64,000 nucleotides of DNA from Flavobacterium sp. LHD-80 (GCF_030929605.1 NZ_JAVFVS010000010.1:1-64000), one strand, 5' to 3'. Counted from the stretch's first letter, positions 9,579-18,802 are shown. Program-made: numbers and translations. The notes: generated from the letters alone by a model not told the origin.

Positions 9579-10514
9579 TTATTTAAATATTTTGTCTAAA
9601 AATGGTATCGTATAATTCATCATTTCATCAAACCAAGGCTGAAAAAACCAAAATGAATGTGGAGAATCTTTAATTGTCTTTACTTCATTATAAATCTTAT
9701 TCTGATTTAGAATTGCAATCATATCATCTCTTCCAGCGTGAAATCTATCAAAACTGCTATTTATAAAAAGAACTGGAGGTGTATTTTTATCCGTATGGTT
9801 TAAAGCAGACGCATTTTTCCAGTTTTCAGGATTATCTTCATAAGTTCCTTTTAACCAAAACGATGCCATTTCTCCTTCTTGAGATTCTGGATGCTTAAAA
9901 GCTAGAATTCCATCTACATCAATTATGGCATTTACTTTTGAAGAAGATTTGCTTTTAAAATCAGAATTTTCAAAAGCTCCATAGTCGTTTGTTGTACCAA
10001 TTAAAGCTGCCATTTGACCACCAGACGAACATCCTAAAACTGCAATTTTATTTGGATCAACGTGGAATTTTTTCGCATTGTCTTTTATAAACTTAATTGC
10101 GTTTTTAACATCATAAACCGCTTCTGGATATTTTGCTTCTAAAGATAATCTGTACTCAACCGGAAAACAAGAATACCCTTTTGAAGCAATTTCCTGCGCC
10201 ATAACTTGCATTTGGCTTTTATTTCCAGATCTCCAGCCGCCACCATGTATCATAATTACAGCCGGATTTGCTTTTTTTGGAGTATAAAAATAAGCATCTA
10301 AGTGCAACGCTCTATTTTCTATTTGATTGTAAACAAGATCATTTATCTGATTTACATTTTTACCCTTTTTTCCAGTTGCGATTGTAATGAAAGGATACTT
10401 TTTAATCAATTTATTGTAAGTACTTTTAACTGTGTATGAAGTATCAATACTGTATTGGCTTTGAACCGTTACAGCATATAAAAGCAGCAATAAAAAGATT
10501 CCTTTTTTTTTCAT
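9579..10514 (-). CDS. Secreted alpha/beta-hydrolase esterase
   Basis: 311 residues, signal peptide about MKKKGIFLLLLLYAVTVQS. Contains an oxyanion HGGGW motif and nucleophile elbow G-C-S-S-G with Ser163; an Asp in the INSSFDRFHAG region and the His of KDSPHSFWFF complete a plausible triad. This is the carboxylesterase type often annotated as acetyl- or feruloyl-esterase in plant-polysaccharide loci. The likely role here is removing acetyl or feruloyl groups from pectin. It sits 11 bp upstream of the DUF4861 gene. Substrate is inferred from context. Confidence 0.8.
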   Translation of the reverse strand: MKKKGIFLLLLLYAVTVQSQYSIDTSYTVKSTYNKLIKKYPFITIATGKKGKNVNQINDLVYNQIENRALHLDAYFYTPKKANPAVIMIHGGGWRSGNKSQMQVMAQEIASKGYSCFPVEYRLSLEAKYPEAVYDVKNAIKFIKDNAKKFHVDPNKIAVLGCSSGGQMAALIGTTNDYGAFENSDFKSKSSSKVNAIIDVDGILAFKHPESQEGEMASFWLKGTYEDNPENWKNASALNHTDKNTPPVLFINSSFDRFHAGRDDMIAILNQNKIYNEVKTIKDSPHSFWFFQPWFDEMMNYTIPFLDKIFK

Positions 10515-10540
10515 TTCTGAGCTTCTAATTTTTAGTTAAG

Positions 10541-10573
10541 AAAGGAGTTCGATACTTGATCAAACTCCTTTTT
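10541..10573. terminator. Hairpin between GH28 lipoprotein gene and esterase gene
   Basis: AAAGGAGTT (10541-10549) pairs with AACTCCTTT (10563-10571), followed on the plus strand by a T run and on the minus strand by TTTCTT. On the minus strand it stands only 27 bp before the esterase start, so it may stop or attenuate read-through from the GH28 gene. A separate 11-bp inverted repeat, AATTATCAAAT (10603-10613) with ATTTGATAATT (10667-10677), lies in the same 208-bp gap. Confidence 0.6.
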
Positions 10574-10722
10574 TAACAACTTCAAAAAACAACTTTCTAA
10601 AAAATTATCAAATCATTACTAACCAAGATTTTCGAAAAAGAAAAAACAAAACTGTTTTTTTATTTCATTTGATAATTATTGAAAGTTCAAAATTGGTTTG
10701 GTTAAAAGTATAGTTAAGTGGT

Positions 10723-12162
10723 TTAATTTTTAATTGATTCCATTTTCTTTCCGTTGATGTAGGTATTTATAAAATTGACACCTTTCACATTTTTCAGAGA
10801 ATATACAGAATCTACTTTTGCGATTGTGACATCTTTAAATGTTATGTTTTCGATTGGAGATTCTTTGTAACCATCGGCCAAAATCCCAAATTTCCCCCCA
10901 TTTTTAACCTTGACATTTTCAAGGCTGATATTCTTTATAGCAGGAATATAACTTCCTACTTGACTTCCATATATATCATAGAACATTGTTACTCTCAAAA
11001 CACATTCTTTTACAGTTCCAACTTCAATATTTCGAACATAAATATCTTCTGTAGTTCCACCACGTTTCGAATTTGTTTTGATTCTGATGGCACGATCCAG
11101 TTCCGGACTATCCATCACACAATTTTCAACATACACATTGTTTACTCCGGCTGTAATTTCGCTACCCATCACAACTCCTCCGTGACCGTCGATCATTTTA
11201 CAGTTTTGAACAATAATATTTTTACTCGGAATGCCAACTCTTCTTCCATCTGCATCTCTCCCTGATTTAATTGCAATACAATCATCACCAGTATTAAAAG
11301 TGCAGTTTTTAATAATTACATTTTGAGAATATTCTGGATCACAGCCGTCATTATTTGGTCCGTGACTGTTTACTGTAACTCCGTCAATAATTACATTATT
11401 AGACTTTAGCGGATGCAAAATCCAAAATGGCGCATTAACTACTGTAATATCTTTTACCAAAATTGTATTACATTCAAAAAACTCAATAAAATTAGGACGT
11501 AAGTAATGGCCTTCGCCAAAAATACGCTCTGCAACTGGAACACCTTTTTCAGCCATTTCAACTAAATTATCACGATTTAACGGATCATGCTGTGATGGTT
11601 GCCCTTTATCCCAACCATATCTTTTACTGCCACACCATGGCCACCAATTTGTGTTATTAGCTTGTCCGTTTAAAGTTCCTTTTCCCGTTATAGCAACATT
11701 CGTTTTGTTTCTTGCATAAATAAGAGGCGAATGGTTCATTAATTCTGTTCCTTCCCATGAAGTATGAATCAAAGGATAATCTTTAGAATTCGTACTGAAA
11801 AGAATTTCTGCCTGATCTTCTAAATGAAGATTCACATTACTTTCTAAATGGATTGGTCCCGTTAAATATTTTCCATTTGGCACTAAAACTTTTCCTCCAC
11901 CATTTGCAGCACATTCTTTAATTGCTTTTTCAAAAGCTTGTGTATTCATGGTTTTACCATCTGCGATGGCTCCAAAATCATTTATATTGTAGGTTTTATT
12001 TATAAAGTGTGTTTCTGGTATACTTTTTACAATTAATTCCATCTTTTTCCAAGGATCTGTTTCAGAAACGCCCGAAACTTGTTTTCCGCATGATAATAGC
12101 AACAAAGAAAATACTCCAAGAAATGAAATTGTTTTTAACGCTATATTCTTATTTGTAATCAT
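10723..12162 (-). CDS. GH28 polygalacturonase, lipoprotein
   Basis: 479 residues. The N-terminus ends in a lipobox (SLLLLSCGKQ), so this GH28 enzyme should be membrane-anchored, unlike the freely secreted paralogue at 2314-3663. Catalytic aspartates are D272 (NNDGCD), D293 and D294 (GDDCIAIKSG); HGGVVMGSE and RAIRIKT follow. The cysteine after GDD is kept here. It probably degrades oligogalacturonides at the cell surface or in the periplasm. It is the first gene of the secreted-enzyme arm, divergent from the LacI-type regulator, and its promoter carries a palindromic operator. Confidence 0.9.
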   Translation of the reverse strand: MITNKNIALKTISFLGVFSLLLLSCGKQVSGVSETDPWKKMELIVKSIPETHFINKTYNINDFGAIADGKTMNTQAFEKAIKECAANGGGKVLVPNGKYLTGPIHLESNVNLHLEDQAEILFSTNSKDYPLIHTSWEGTELMNHSPLIYARNKTNVAITGKGTLNGQANNTNWWPWCGSKRYGWDKGQPSQHDPLNRDNLVEMAEKGVPVAERIFGEGHYLRPNFIEFFECNTILVKDITVVNAPFWILHPLKSNNVIIDGVTVNSHGPNNDGCDPEYSQNVIIKNCTFNTGDDCIAIKSGRDADGRRVGIPSKNIIVQNCKMIDGHGGVVMGSEITAGVNNVYVENCVMDSPELDRAIRIKTNSKRGGTTEDIYVRNIEVGTVKECVLRVTMFYDIYGSQVGSYIPAIKNISLENVKVKNGGKFGILADGYKESPIENITFKDVTIAKVDSVYSLKNVKGVNFINTYINGKKMESIKN

Positions 12163-12207
12163 TTACGCAGTAATTTATATTTTAAAACAGCAAACCGATC
12201 TATATTA

Positions 12208-12221
12208 TGTAATCGATTACA
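12208..12221. promoter_or_regulatory. LacI-type operator O1 before GH28 lipoprotein gene
   Basis: Perfect 14-bp palindrome TGTAATCGATTACA with central CG, the usual form for LacI-family sites. It abuts the -7 box of the minus-strand promoter, so a bound repressor would cover the transcription start. Confidence 0.85.
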
Positions 12222-12253
12222 CGAAAGTATAAAATTTGTTTCGGCAGAACAAA
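12222..12253 (-). promoter_or_regulatory. Bacteroidota-type promoter of the GH28 lipoprotein gene
   Basis: On the minus strand: TTTG at 12253-12250, 20-bp spacer, then TACTTTCG at 12229-12222 (one mismatch to TAnnTTTG). Transcription would begin inside operator O1. Confidence 0.6.
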
Positions 12254-12370
12254 TTTATTTGGAAATAATTTATATATTTAATTTTTAATTGCAATTATAA
12301 TTACAGTTATGCTAAAAAAACACATAATTTTTTATCATTGTAGAGTTGCAAACGTTTTAGTTATTAATTA

Positions 12371-12384
12371 TGTAATCGATAACA
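12371..12384. promoter_or_regulatory. LacI-type operator O2 before the regulator gene
   Basis: TGTAATCGATAACA, one half-site altered relative to the O1 palindrome. It lies 65 bp before the regulator start and just upstream of a possible promoter (ATTG at 12391-12394, TATTTTTG at 12413-12420), suggesting weaker autoregulation or cooperation with O1 by looping. Confidence 0.75.
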
Positions 12385-12449
12385 AAAAATATTGATATAT
12401 ATAAAAAAAATGTATTTTTGTCTTAAATTAATTCTGAAAACCTTTTTGA

Positions 12450-13478
12450 ATGAGCGAAAAAATAACCATTTATGATATTGCCAAGAAATTGAATATCACT
12501 GCTGCCACTGTTTCCAGAGCTTTAAATAATAATCCTAAAATAAAAGAAAGCACAAGGGAATTGGTTATTAAAACCGCTGCATCGATGAACTACAAGCAAA
12601 ACAAATTGGCGCTTGCATTGAAAAGTGGTCGAAGCAATAATATTGGTGTTATTGTTCCTCGTATTGACAGCAACTTTTTCGCATCTGTAATTAGGGGAAT
12701 TGAAGAAGAACTTCATCCGCATGGTTATCAAGTAATCATTTGTCAGACACACGAGAGTCCAAAAAGAGAAAATGAAAATCTATATACCTTAATTGACGCT
12801 CAGGTTGATGGTATTATGATGTCGGTTACTGATGTTACTGATGAAAATAATGGTGCTTTTCAATATGTTTTAGAAAAAAATGTTCCGCTAATCTTTTTTG
12901 ACCGAAGCAAACATATAGACGGCGTAAGCTCTGTGACTATTAATGATTTTAAAGGAGGCTACGTAGCAACCAAACATTTAATAAATGAAGGATGCCGAGC
13001 AATTGCTCATTTTTCAGGAGATCAATCTCTTGAGATTTTCAAAAACAGGTTTTTAGGCTACAAACAAGCTTTATTAGATAATGGTATGACTTTTAAAGAA
13101 GAATATGTAATTCACACTAAAAGTAGTGTTGATGCCGGAAAAGAAGCTATTGATGTTTTATTAGCTTTAGAAACACCTCCTGATGCTTTATTTTCTGCCA
13201 GTGACTTTGCCGCTTTAGGAGCAATCCAAGAGCTTAAAGAGAGAAATATCAGCATTCCTAATGAATTTTGTGTGGCGGGCTTCAGTAACGAGCCTTTTAC
13301 AAAATTCATGGAATTATCGATTACTTCTGTTGACCAATCACCTCTTGAAATGGGAAAAATGTCTGCACGTGTTTTCCTAGAACAAGTCGACAAAACGGAC
13401 ACAATCAAAATCGAAAAAAAGGTGGTTCTCGCACCAGAATTACATATTCGTAAGTCTTCTTCGAGAACAAATTTTTAA
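12450..13478 (+). CDS. LacI/GalR-family regulator of the pectin locus
   Basis: 342 residues. The N-terminal helix-turn-helix (ITIYDIAKKLNITAATVSRA) and hinge helix (NKLALALKSGRSNNIGVIVP) are typical, followed by a periplasmic-binding-protein-like ligand domain with the SVDQSP.EMG..A segment near the end. It is divergent from the GH28 gene and sits between the secreted-enzyme arm and the uronate catabolic operon. Four TGTAATCGATTRCA-like sites in the window lie at promoters of pectin genes and are its probable targets. The inducer is unknown; KDG or a related uronate is a reasonable guess. Confidence 0.9.
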   Translation: MSEKITIYDIAKKLNITAATVSRALNNNPKIKESTRELVIKTAASMNYKQNKLALALKSGRSNNIGVIVPRIDSNFFASVIRGIEEELHPHGYQVIICQTHESPKRENENLYTLIDAQVDGIMMSVTDVTDENNGAFQYVLEKNVPLIFFDRSKHIDGVSSVTINDFKGGYVATKHLINEGCRAIAHFSGDQSLEIFKNRFLGYKQALLDNGMTFKEEYVIHTKSSVDAGKEAIDVLLALETPPDALFSASDFAALGAIQELKERNISIPNEFCVAGFSNEPFTKFMELSITSVDQSPLEMGKMSARVFLEQVDKTDTIKIEKKVVLAPELHIRKSSSRTNF

Positions 13479-13533
13479 TTTTTTTTTACCATATAAGTCA
13501 TATCAGCTCAATTTAGTTATAACTACAGTTTAC

Positions 13534-13563
13534 AAAAAAGCAGTTCTAAAGAACTGCTTTTTT
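13534..13563. terminator. Bidirectional terminator after the LacI-type gene
   Basis: AAAAAAGCAGTTC (13534-13546), loop TAAA, GAACTGCTTTTTT (13551-13563). The perfect stem with A and T flanks serves the convergent regulator and uxaA transcripts. Confidence 0.9.
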
Positions 13564-13607
13564 GTTTACGTATATCTAAAATGAACTTATATGACGTATA
13601 TGGTTTT

Positions 13608-13635
13608 AAAAAAAAAGACGCACAGCTGTGCGTCT
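13608..13635 (-). terminator. Terminator of the uronate operon
   Basis: A 20-bp perfect palindrome, AGACGCACAGCTGTGCGTCT (13616-13635), is followed on the minus strand by a T run (13616-13608), 52 bp after the uxaA stop. Confidence 0.85.
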
Positions 13636-13686
13636 CTACATATAAAACTTTGTCTCTTTGTATCTCTGTAACTTTGAGCCTAAAAA

Positions 13687-15306
13687 CTATAAAGAAACTC
13701 CTCTTTTCCAAGGAATAAATACATCTTGTTTCAACTGGTCTGCTTTTGTTTCCACGTTTCCGCTCGCCAATTCTATAATATAATCTACTATTTCTGCTCC
13801 AACCTCGGTAATAGTTTTTTCACCAGTAATCACCGTTCCGGCATTTACATCGATAATATCAGACATTCTATTAATCAATGCCGTGTTCGAAGAAATTTTT
13901 ACAACGGGTGCAATCGGATTTCCCATCGGATTTCCTAAACCTGTGGTAAATAAAACAACTGTTGCGCCCGATCCAACCAATCCTGTGGTACATTCTGCGT
14001 CATTTCCTGGCGTATTTAAAAGATTTAATCCTGGTTTTGAAATATATTCTCCATAATCTAAAACATCTACAACAGGTGAAGTTCCACCTTTTTTAGCTGC
14101 GCCAGCAGATTTCATTGCATCTGTAATTAATCCGTCTTTGATGTTTCCTGGAGATGGATTCATATCAAACCCTGAACCTGCATCTACAACTGATTTTTCA
14201 AAAGCTTTCATTAAAGTTAAAAACTTATCTGCTTTTTCTTCGTCCACACATCTATTCATCAATTCTTGCTCAACGCCACATAATTCTGGAAACTCTGCCA
14301 AAATTGTTTTCCCTCCCAAAGCTGCAAAAATATCTGAAACAATTCCTAATGCCGGATTAGCAGAAATTCCGGAAAATCCGTCAGACCCTCCACATTCTAA
14401 ACCAATACTTAGCTTTGAAAGAGGAGCAGGTTTGCGTTCAATTTTGTTGGCTCTTTTAATGGCTTCATAAGAATCTTTAATCACCATTTGAAACATTTGA
14501 TCAGTAGTTCCAATTTGTTGTTGCTCATAGATCAAAATTTCTTTATCACTATTCGGACTCATTTCTTTCAATGCCTTTTTAAAAATATCAACTTGCAAAT
14601 TTTGGCAACCTAAACTTAAAACAGTTGCACCTGCAACATTCGGGTTGTTCACATATCCTGCAAGCAGTTTTGCCAACAACTCTGAATCTTGTCGAATCCC
14701 TCCACAACCACCTTGATGATTGATAAATTTTACTTCGACATTATCTAAAAGATTTTCATTTAAATTTTTACTCGAAACTTCTTCTACGCTTTTTTCTTCA
14801 ATTAAAGAGCGTAACAAATTTTTATAAGAAACTTCTTTTTTGGGCATTAATTCGTTTTCAAAAATATCTTTCAGTTTTTCGATATTTTTGTTTTCGCAAA
14901 AAACCAATGGAAAAAACAACCAAACGTTTTTGGTTCCAACTTGTCCATCAGTACGGTGGTATCCGTTGAAAGTTTTATCTTTCCAACGATCTACATTTGG
15001 TGGAGTCCAACCTAAATTTCCGGTTTTACCAAAAACTTTTTCACTTTGATGTTTTACATTTTCGGTGGTAATTACTTCTCCTTTTTTTATAGGTTTAGCC
15101 GCTTTTCCAACCAAAACACCATACATTATAATATCATTACCAATTGAAAAATCTTTCTCTGCGATTTTATGTTTTGCTTTAACATCAGTTGTTGGTGAGA
15201 CAGTGGCTCCTTCAAACATAATTTGTTCGTTTTCTACCAAATCGGTTAAAGCGACAATTACGTTATCTGCTGGGTTGACTTTTATTATTTTTTTTTGAGT
15301 TGCCAT
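13687..15306 (-). CDS. uxaA: Altronate dehydratase
   Basis: 539 residues, cytoplasmic. The N-terminal SAF-like domain (about 1-100) and the large UxaA C-terminal domain are both present, including FNGYHRTDGQVGTKN, NHQGGCGGIRQD, SLGCQN and ECGGSDGFSGISANP. It dehydrates D-altronate to 2-keto-3-deoxygluconate (KDG), the third step of galacturonate breakdown. It is the last gene of the minus-strand operon kduI-kduD-uxaC-kdgK-kdgA-uxaB-uxaA and lies 18 bp after uxaB. Confidence 0.95.
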   Translation of the reverse strand: MATQKKIIKVNPADNVIVALTDLVENEQIMFEGATVSPTTDVKAKHKIAEKDFSIGNDIIMYGVLVGKAAKPIKKGEVITTENVKHQSEKVFGKTGNLGWTPPNVDRWKDKTFNGYHRTDGQVGTKNVWLFFPLVFCENKNIEKLKDIFENELMPKKEVSYKNLLRSLIEEKSVEEVSSKNLNENLLDNVEVKFINHQGGCGGIRQDSELLAKLLAGYVNNPNVAGATVLSLGCQNLQVDIFKKALKEMSPNSDKEILIYEQQQIGTTDQMFQMVIKDSYEAIKRANKIERKPAPLSKLSIGLECGGSDGFSGISANPALGIVSDIFAALGGKTILAEFPELCGVEQELMNRCVDEEKADKFLTLMKAFEKSVVDAGSGFDMNPSPGNIKDGLITDAMKSAGAAKKGGTSPVVDVLDYGEYISKPGLNLLNTPGNDAECTTGLVGSGATVVLFTTGLGNPMGNPIAPVVKISSNTALINRMSDIIDVNAGTVITGEKTITEVGAEIVDYIIELASGNVETKADQLKQDVFIPWKRGVSL

Positions 15307-15324
15307 AACTATCGTATGTAATTC

Positions 15325-16773
15325 TTAATTTAATTGTTTTTGAAAATTGATGAAACCTTGCTCCACGCCATTTGCATCAATTTCTTCTAAAGCTTTTGCA
15401 ATTGAATCTGTTAGAGAAGGAATTTCAGTCAAATCTTCATCCCAGAAACTTTTATTTTGCAAAGTCAATCTTGCTATTTTATTGTAATCATCTGAAGTCC
15501 AAAGTCCGTTGAAAAAGGAAACAATATCCTCACTGTCTTGAACCGGAAGATTTTCACCTTTCCAAGTTCCTTTGTAAAAACGAATCAAACAAGCAAATGC
15601 AAAAGTCAAATGAACTGGAAGCTTTTTGTGAACATCAACATAACCTGTCAAACTCGGTAACACACGAACTTTGAATTTAGAAATTGAGTTCAATGCAATT
15701 GAAGACAATAAATGCTTGATAAACGGATTTCTGAAACGGTCTAATATTTCTTCAGCAAAACTATTCAGTTCTGCTTTGTCCATATTTAAAGTCTCATTGA
15801 TTTCATCAAAAACTGCTTTGTTTACGAACTCTCCTGTAAAAGCATTATCTACAGTTTCTTTTACAGTTTCGTTTCCATAAAGCAATGAAAAAGGCACCAT
15901 TGCAGTGTGAGCTCCGTTTAGGATTCTCACTTTACGTGTACGATATGGTTGCATATCAGCCACAATTTTCACATCTAAATCTGTTTTTTCAAACGGAAGT
16001 TTCGCTTTTAATTTATCATCACCTTCAATTACCCATAAAAAGAAACTTTCAGCACTTACAATCAAATCATCTTTGTAAAGAAGCTGACTGTTATATTCTT
16101 CGATTTGATCTTTTGGATACCCCGGAACAATTCTGTCCACTAAAGTATTGTGAAAAGAACAATCGTTTATTAGCCATGATTTAAAATCTTCTCCAAGATT
16201 CCAGTCATTGCTATATTTCAAAACAATTTCCTTTAAAGTATCTGAATTATAATTAATTAGCTCACAAGGAATAATTGTTAAAGCCTTTGATTTATCGCCA
16301 TTAAAATGATTAAATCTTTCATGCAAAAGTACAGTTAATTTTGCAGGAAAAGAAACTGGAGGTTGCATAGAAGGAAGATCAGAAGCTATATATTCAATTC
16401 CGGCTTCAGTTGTATTAGAAATAATGAATTCTAATTCTTCTTCTTTGGCTAAAGCCAAAAATTCCTGAAAAGAAGCATAAGGATCAACTGCTTTTACAAT
16501 ATTTGTAATCAATTCTTTTTCCTGAATTTCCTCACCTTTTTTAACGCCTTTCATGAATAAAGTATACAGACCATCCTGCTCATTTATCATGTTCACTAAT
16601 CCTCTGTCAATAGGCTGTACAACTGCAATTCCAGCATTAAAGTCTGCTTTTTTATTTAATTCCTGAAAAGCATATTCTACAAAAGCTCTCAAGAAATTCC
16701 CCTCTCCAAACTGCACTATTTTTATCGGAAGGCTATGTGAAAAATCCGTATTTGATCTGTTTATTTTTTCCAT
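15325..16773 (-). CDS. uxaB: Tagaturonate reductase (altronate oxidoreductase)
   Basis: 482 residues, about the length of E. coli UxaB. The mannitol-dehydrogenase-type Rossmann start IKIVQFGEGNFLRAF is present, as are SNTTEAGI, VDRIVPGYP and the RTRKVRILNGAHT segment that carries the conserved active-site lysine and histidine region of polyol/uronate dehydrogenases. It reduces D-tagaturonate to D-altronate with NADH. It lies between kdgA (215 bp upstream, with a large hairpin in the gap) and uxaA. Confidence 0.93.
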   Translation of the reverse strand: MEKINRSNTDFSHSLPIKIVQFGEGNFLRAFVEYAFQELNKKADFNAGIAVVQPIDRGLVNMINEQDGLYTLFMKGVKKGEEIQEKELITNIVKAVDPYASFQEFLALAKEEELEFIISNTTEAGIEYIASDLPSMQPPVSFPAKLTVLLHERFNHFNGDKSKALTIIPCELINYNSDTLKEIVLKYSNDWNLGEDFKSWLINDCSFHNTLVDRIVPGYPKDQIEEYNSQLLYKDDLIVSAESFFLWVIEGDDKLKAKLPFEKTDLDVKIVADMQPYRTRKVRILNGAHTAMVPFSLLYGNETVKETVDNAFTGEFVNKAVFDEINETLNMDKAELNSFAEEILDRFRNPFIKHLLSSIALNSISKFKVRVLPSLTGYVDVHKKLPVHLTFAFACLIRFYKGTWKGENLPVQDSEDIVSFFNGLWTSDDYNKIARLTLQNKSFWDEDLTEIPSLTDSIAKALEEIDANGVEQGFINFQKQLN

Positions 16774-16849
16774 TATAAATTCATTTGAGCGTTATAAATA
16801 ACCATCTCCATTACCTTATTCATTTTTTCTCAGCTTTATATTGTAAAAG

Positions 16850-16924
16850 AAACATTACACCTGAAAGAGTAAAATAAATCCTGCTGTGAGGAGTGACAAG
16901 ATTTATTTTGCAAGCGTAATGTTC
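16850..16924. repeat. 75-bp interrupted hairpin inside the uronate operon
   Basis: Outer arms GAACATTAC (16850-16858) and GTAATGTTC (16916-16924) and inner arms AAAATAAATC (16871-16880) and GATTTATTTT (16900-16909) are perfect inverted repeats separated by an asymmetric internal loop of 12 and 6 nt. It lies in the 215-bp kdgA-uxaB gap. It may be a folded mobile-element remnant or an mRNA-processing or stability element; no coding frame is seen there. Confidence 0.7.
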
Positions 16925-16988
16925 AATTACAACATCTAAAACTCTAAAAAAAACCGCATGCCAAATAAGGAATTGGTATGATTATTCC

Positions 16989-17660
16989 CTATTTATTTTT
17001 AATATTTTTGATGATCTCCAAAACCTGACTTACTTTAGCTTGTAAACCGTCAAAATCTTGTCTATCCAATATATCTTTTGAAATTAACTGCGAACCTAAA
17101 CCAACACAAGTTGCGCCAGCATTCAGCCATGAACTCAAGCTTTCAACTGTTGGATAAACACCACCTGTAGGCATAATGTTTGTCCACGGGCATGGTCCTT
17201 TTATCGCTTTTATGAACTCAGGTCCATAAATATCAGCTGGAAATAGTTTTACAATTTCACAACCTAATTCTTCGGCTCTTGCAATTTCAGTAAGCGTTCC
17301 GCAGCCTGGTGACCACAATACTTTGCGACGATTACACGCAATTGCAATATCTTCTCTAAAAACTGGAGTTACAATAAAATTTGCGCCTAAACTCATATAA
17401 AGCGAAGCAGAAGCAGCATCGGTTATTGAACCAACTCCTAACATCATTCCTGGTAATTCTGTTAAAGCATATTTGTTCAGTTCACCAAAAACTTCATGAG
17501 CAAAATCGCCTCTGCTTGTAAATTCCATCAAACGTGAACCTCCATCATAACAAGCTTTCAGCACTTTTTTGCTTAATTCTACATCAGAATGAAAAAACAA
17601 CGGAACCATACCGTTTTCTTTCATTTGTTGCGCTACCTCAATTCTTGAATATTTTGCCAT
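16989..17660 (-). CDS. kdgA: KDPG aldolase (2-dehydro-3-deoxy-phosphogluconate aldolase)
   Basis: 223 residues, TIM-barrel class I aldolase. The Schiff-base lysine K138 is in VKLFPAD, with E46 and R50 of the EFTSRGD segment matching the E/R active-site pair; SPGCGTLTE and MPTGGV bind phosphate. It splits KDPG into pyruvate and glyceraldehyde-3-phosphate, the last step of the uronate route. It lies 9 bp after kdgK. The family can also cleave 4-hydroxy-2-oxoglutarate, but the operon points to KDPG. Confidence 0.93.
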   Translation of the reverse strand: MAKYSRIEVAQQMKENGMVPLFFHSDVELSKKVLKACYDGGSRLMEFTSRGDFAHEVFGELNKYALTELPGMMLGVGSITDAASASLYMSLGANFIVTPVFREDIAIACNRRKVLWSPGCGTLTEIARAEELGCEIVKLFPADIYGPEFIKAIKGPCPWTNIMPTGGVYPTVESLSSWLNAGATCVGLGSQLISKDILDRQDFDGLQAKVSQVLEIIKNIKNK

Positions 17661-17669
17661 TTCTATTTT

Positions 17670-18692
17670 TTATCTTGATACTAATGCCGAACCATCGCCA
17701 TCAATCATATTTTCAACTTCTTTCAATGTTACCAAGTTATAATCACCTGCAATTGTATGTTTTAAACAACAAGCAGCAACTGCAAAATCCAAAGCTCTTT
17801 GATTGTTATTTTGATATTGCAGTAAACCATAAATTAATCCGCCCATAAAAGCGTCTCCACTTCCTACACGATCAACTACTGGCGTCACTTCTTTAACTGC
17901 TGCGCTATAAATTACTTTTCCGTCATATAAAATCCCACCAATTCTTTGATGAGAAGCACTAACAGAGTAACGTAGTGTCGTTGCAACAACTTTAAGATTT
18001 GGAATCACTTCAAACAGTTTATCATATACTGCCGGAAGTGTTTTTTCGTCCTGATAATTAGGATTTACTTTTGGAATTCCCAACATAAAATACGCTGTAT
18101 CGATATCTCCTAAAATAACATTACTGTATTTCAACATTTCTGGCATTACCTCGCTTGGAGTTTTGCCATATTGCCACAATTTTGATCTATAGTTTAAATC
18201 ACAGGAAATTGCAATTCCTTTTTTGTGAGCCACTTTAATTGCTTCCAAGCAAGCTTCAGCAGCACTTTCAGAAATTGCTGGCGTTATACCACTCCAATGA
18301 AACCATTCAGCACCATCTAAAACTTTGTCCCAGTCAACATTTCCTTTTTGAATAGTTGCCATTGAACTGTGTGCACGATCGTAAACTACATTGCTTCCAC
18401 GAGTTCCTGCACCAGTTTCAAGAAAATAAATTCCTAAACGTTCTCCTCCGTAAACAATGTTTTTAGATTCAACATTCATTTTTCGGATTTCCTTTAATGC
18501 TGAAAAACCAATTTCATTTTCAGGTAATCTTGTAACAAATTCTGCATTCACTCCATAATTTGCTAAAGAAACAGCTACATTAAATTCTCCGCCTCCGTAC
18601 GTAGCACCAAATGCTGTAGATTGCGAAAAACGTAAATGCCTTTCTGTAGATAAACGAAGCATAATTTCTCCAAATGAAACTACTCTACTCAT
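17670..18692 (-). CDS. kdgK: 2-keto-3-deoxygluconate kinase, PfkB family
   Basis: 340 residues of the ribokinase/PfkB fold. The N-terminal GGGEFNVAVSLANYG and the ATP-site motif GSGDAFMGG with catalytic Asp280 are intact. It phosphorylates KDG to KDPG, joining the galacturonate branch (UxaC/B/A) and the unsaturated-uronate branch (KduI/D). It lies immediately upstream of kdgA and 110 bp downstream of uxaC across a degenerate dispersed repeat. Confidence 0.93.
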   Translation of the reverse strand: MSRVVSFGEIMLRLSTERHLRFSQSTAFGATYGGGEFNVAVSLANYGVNAEFVTRLPENEIGFSALKEIRKMNVESKNIVYGGERLGIYFLETGAGTRGSNVVYDRAHSSMATIQKGNVDWDKVLDGAEWFHWSGITPAISESAAEACLEAIKVAHKKGIAISCDLNYRSKLWQYGKTPSEVMPEMLKYSNVILGDIDTAYFMLGIPKVNPNYQDEKTLPAVYDKLFEVIPNLKVVATTLRYSVSASHQRIGGILYDGKVIYSAAVKEVTPVVDRVGSGDAFMGGLIYGLLQYQNNNQRALDFAVAACCLKHTIAGDYNLVTLKEVENMIDGDGSALVSR

Positions 18693-18709
18693 TATTTATT
18701 TTTTTTTTG

Positions 18710-18796
18710 CCACAGATTTCAAAGATTATAAGGATTTTACTTTTAATCCCGATAGTTATCAGGATTGCGTAAATCTTTGCGAACCTTGCGGTTAGA
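18710..18796. repeat. Dispersed intergenic repeat of the GCGAACCTTGCGGTTA type
   Basis: The uxaC-kdgK gap holds CCACAGATTTCAAAGATT and, near its end, AATCTTTGCGAACCTTGCGG, which resembles the repeat arms at 31913-32033 and 60114-60155. No strong hairpin is formed here. Confidence 0.5.
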
Positions 18797-18802
18797 CTTT
18801 AT

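Noticed and set aside
13616..13635. 20-bp palindrome as an attachment or dimer-resolution site
   Set aside because: It is followed by a T run at the end of an operon and is better explained as a terminator.
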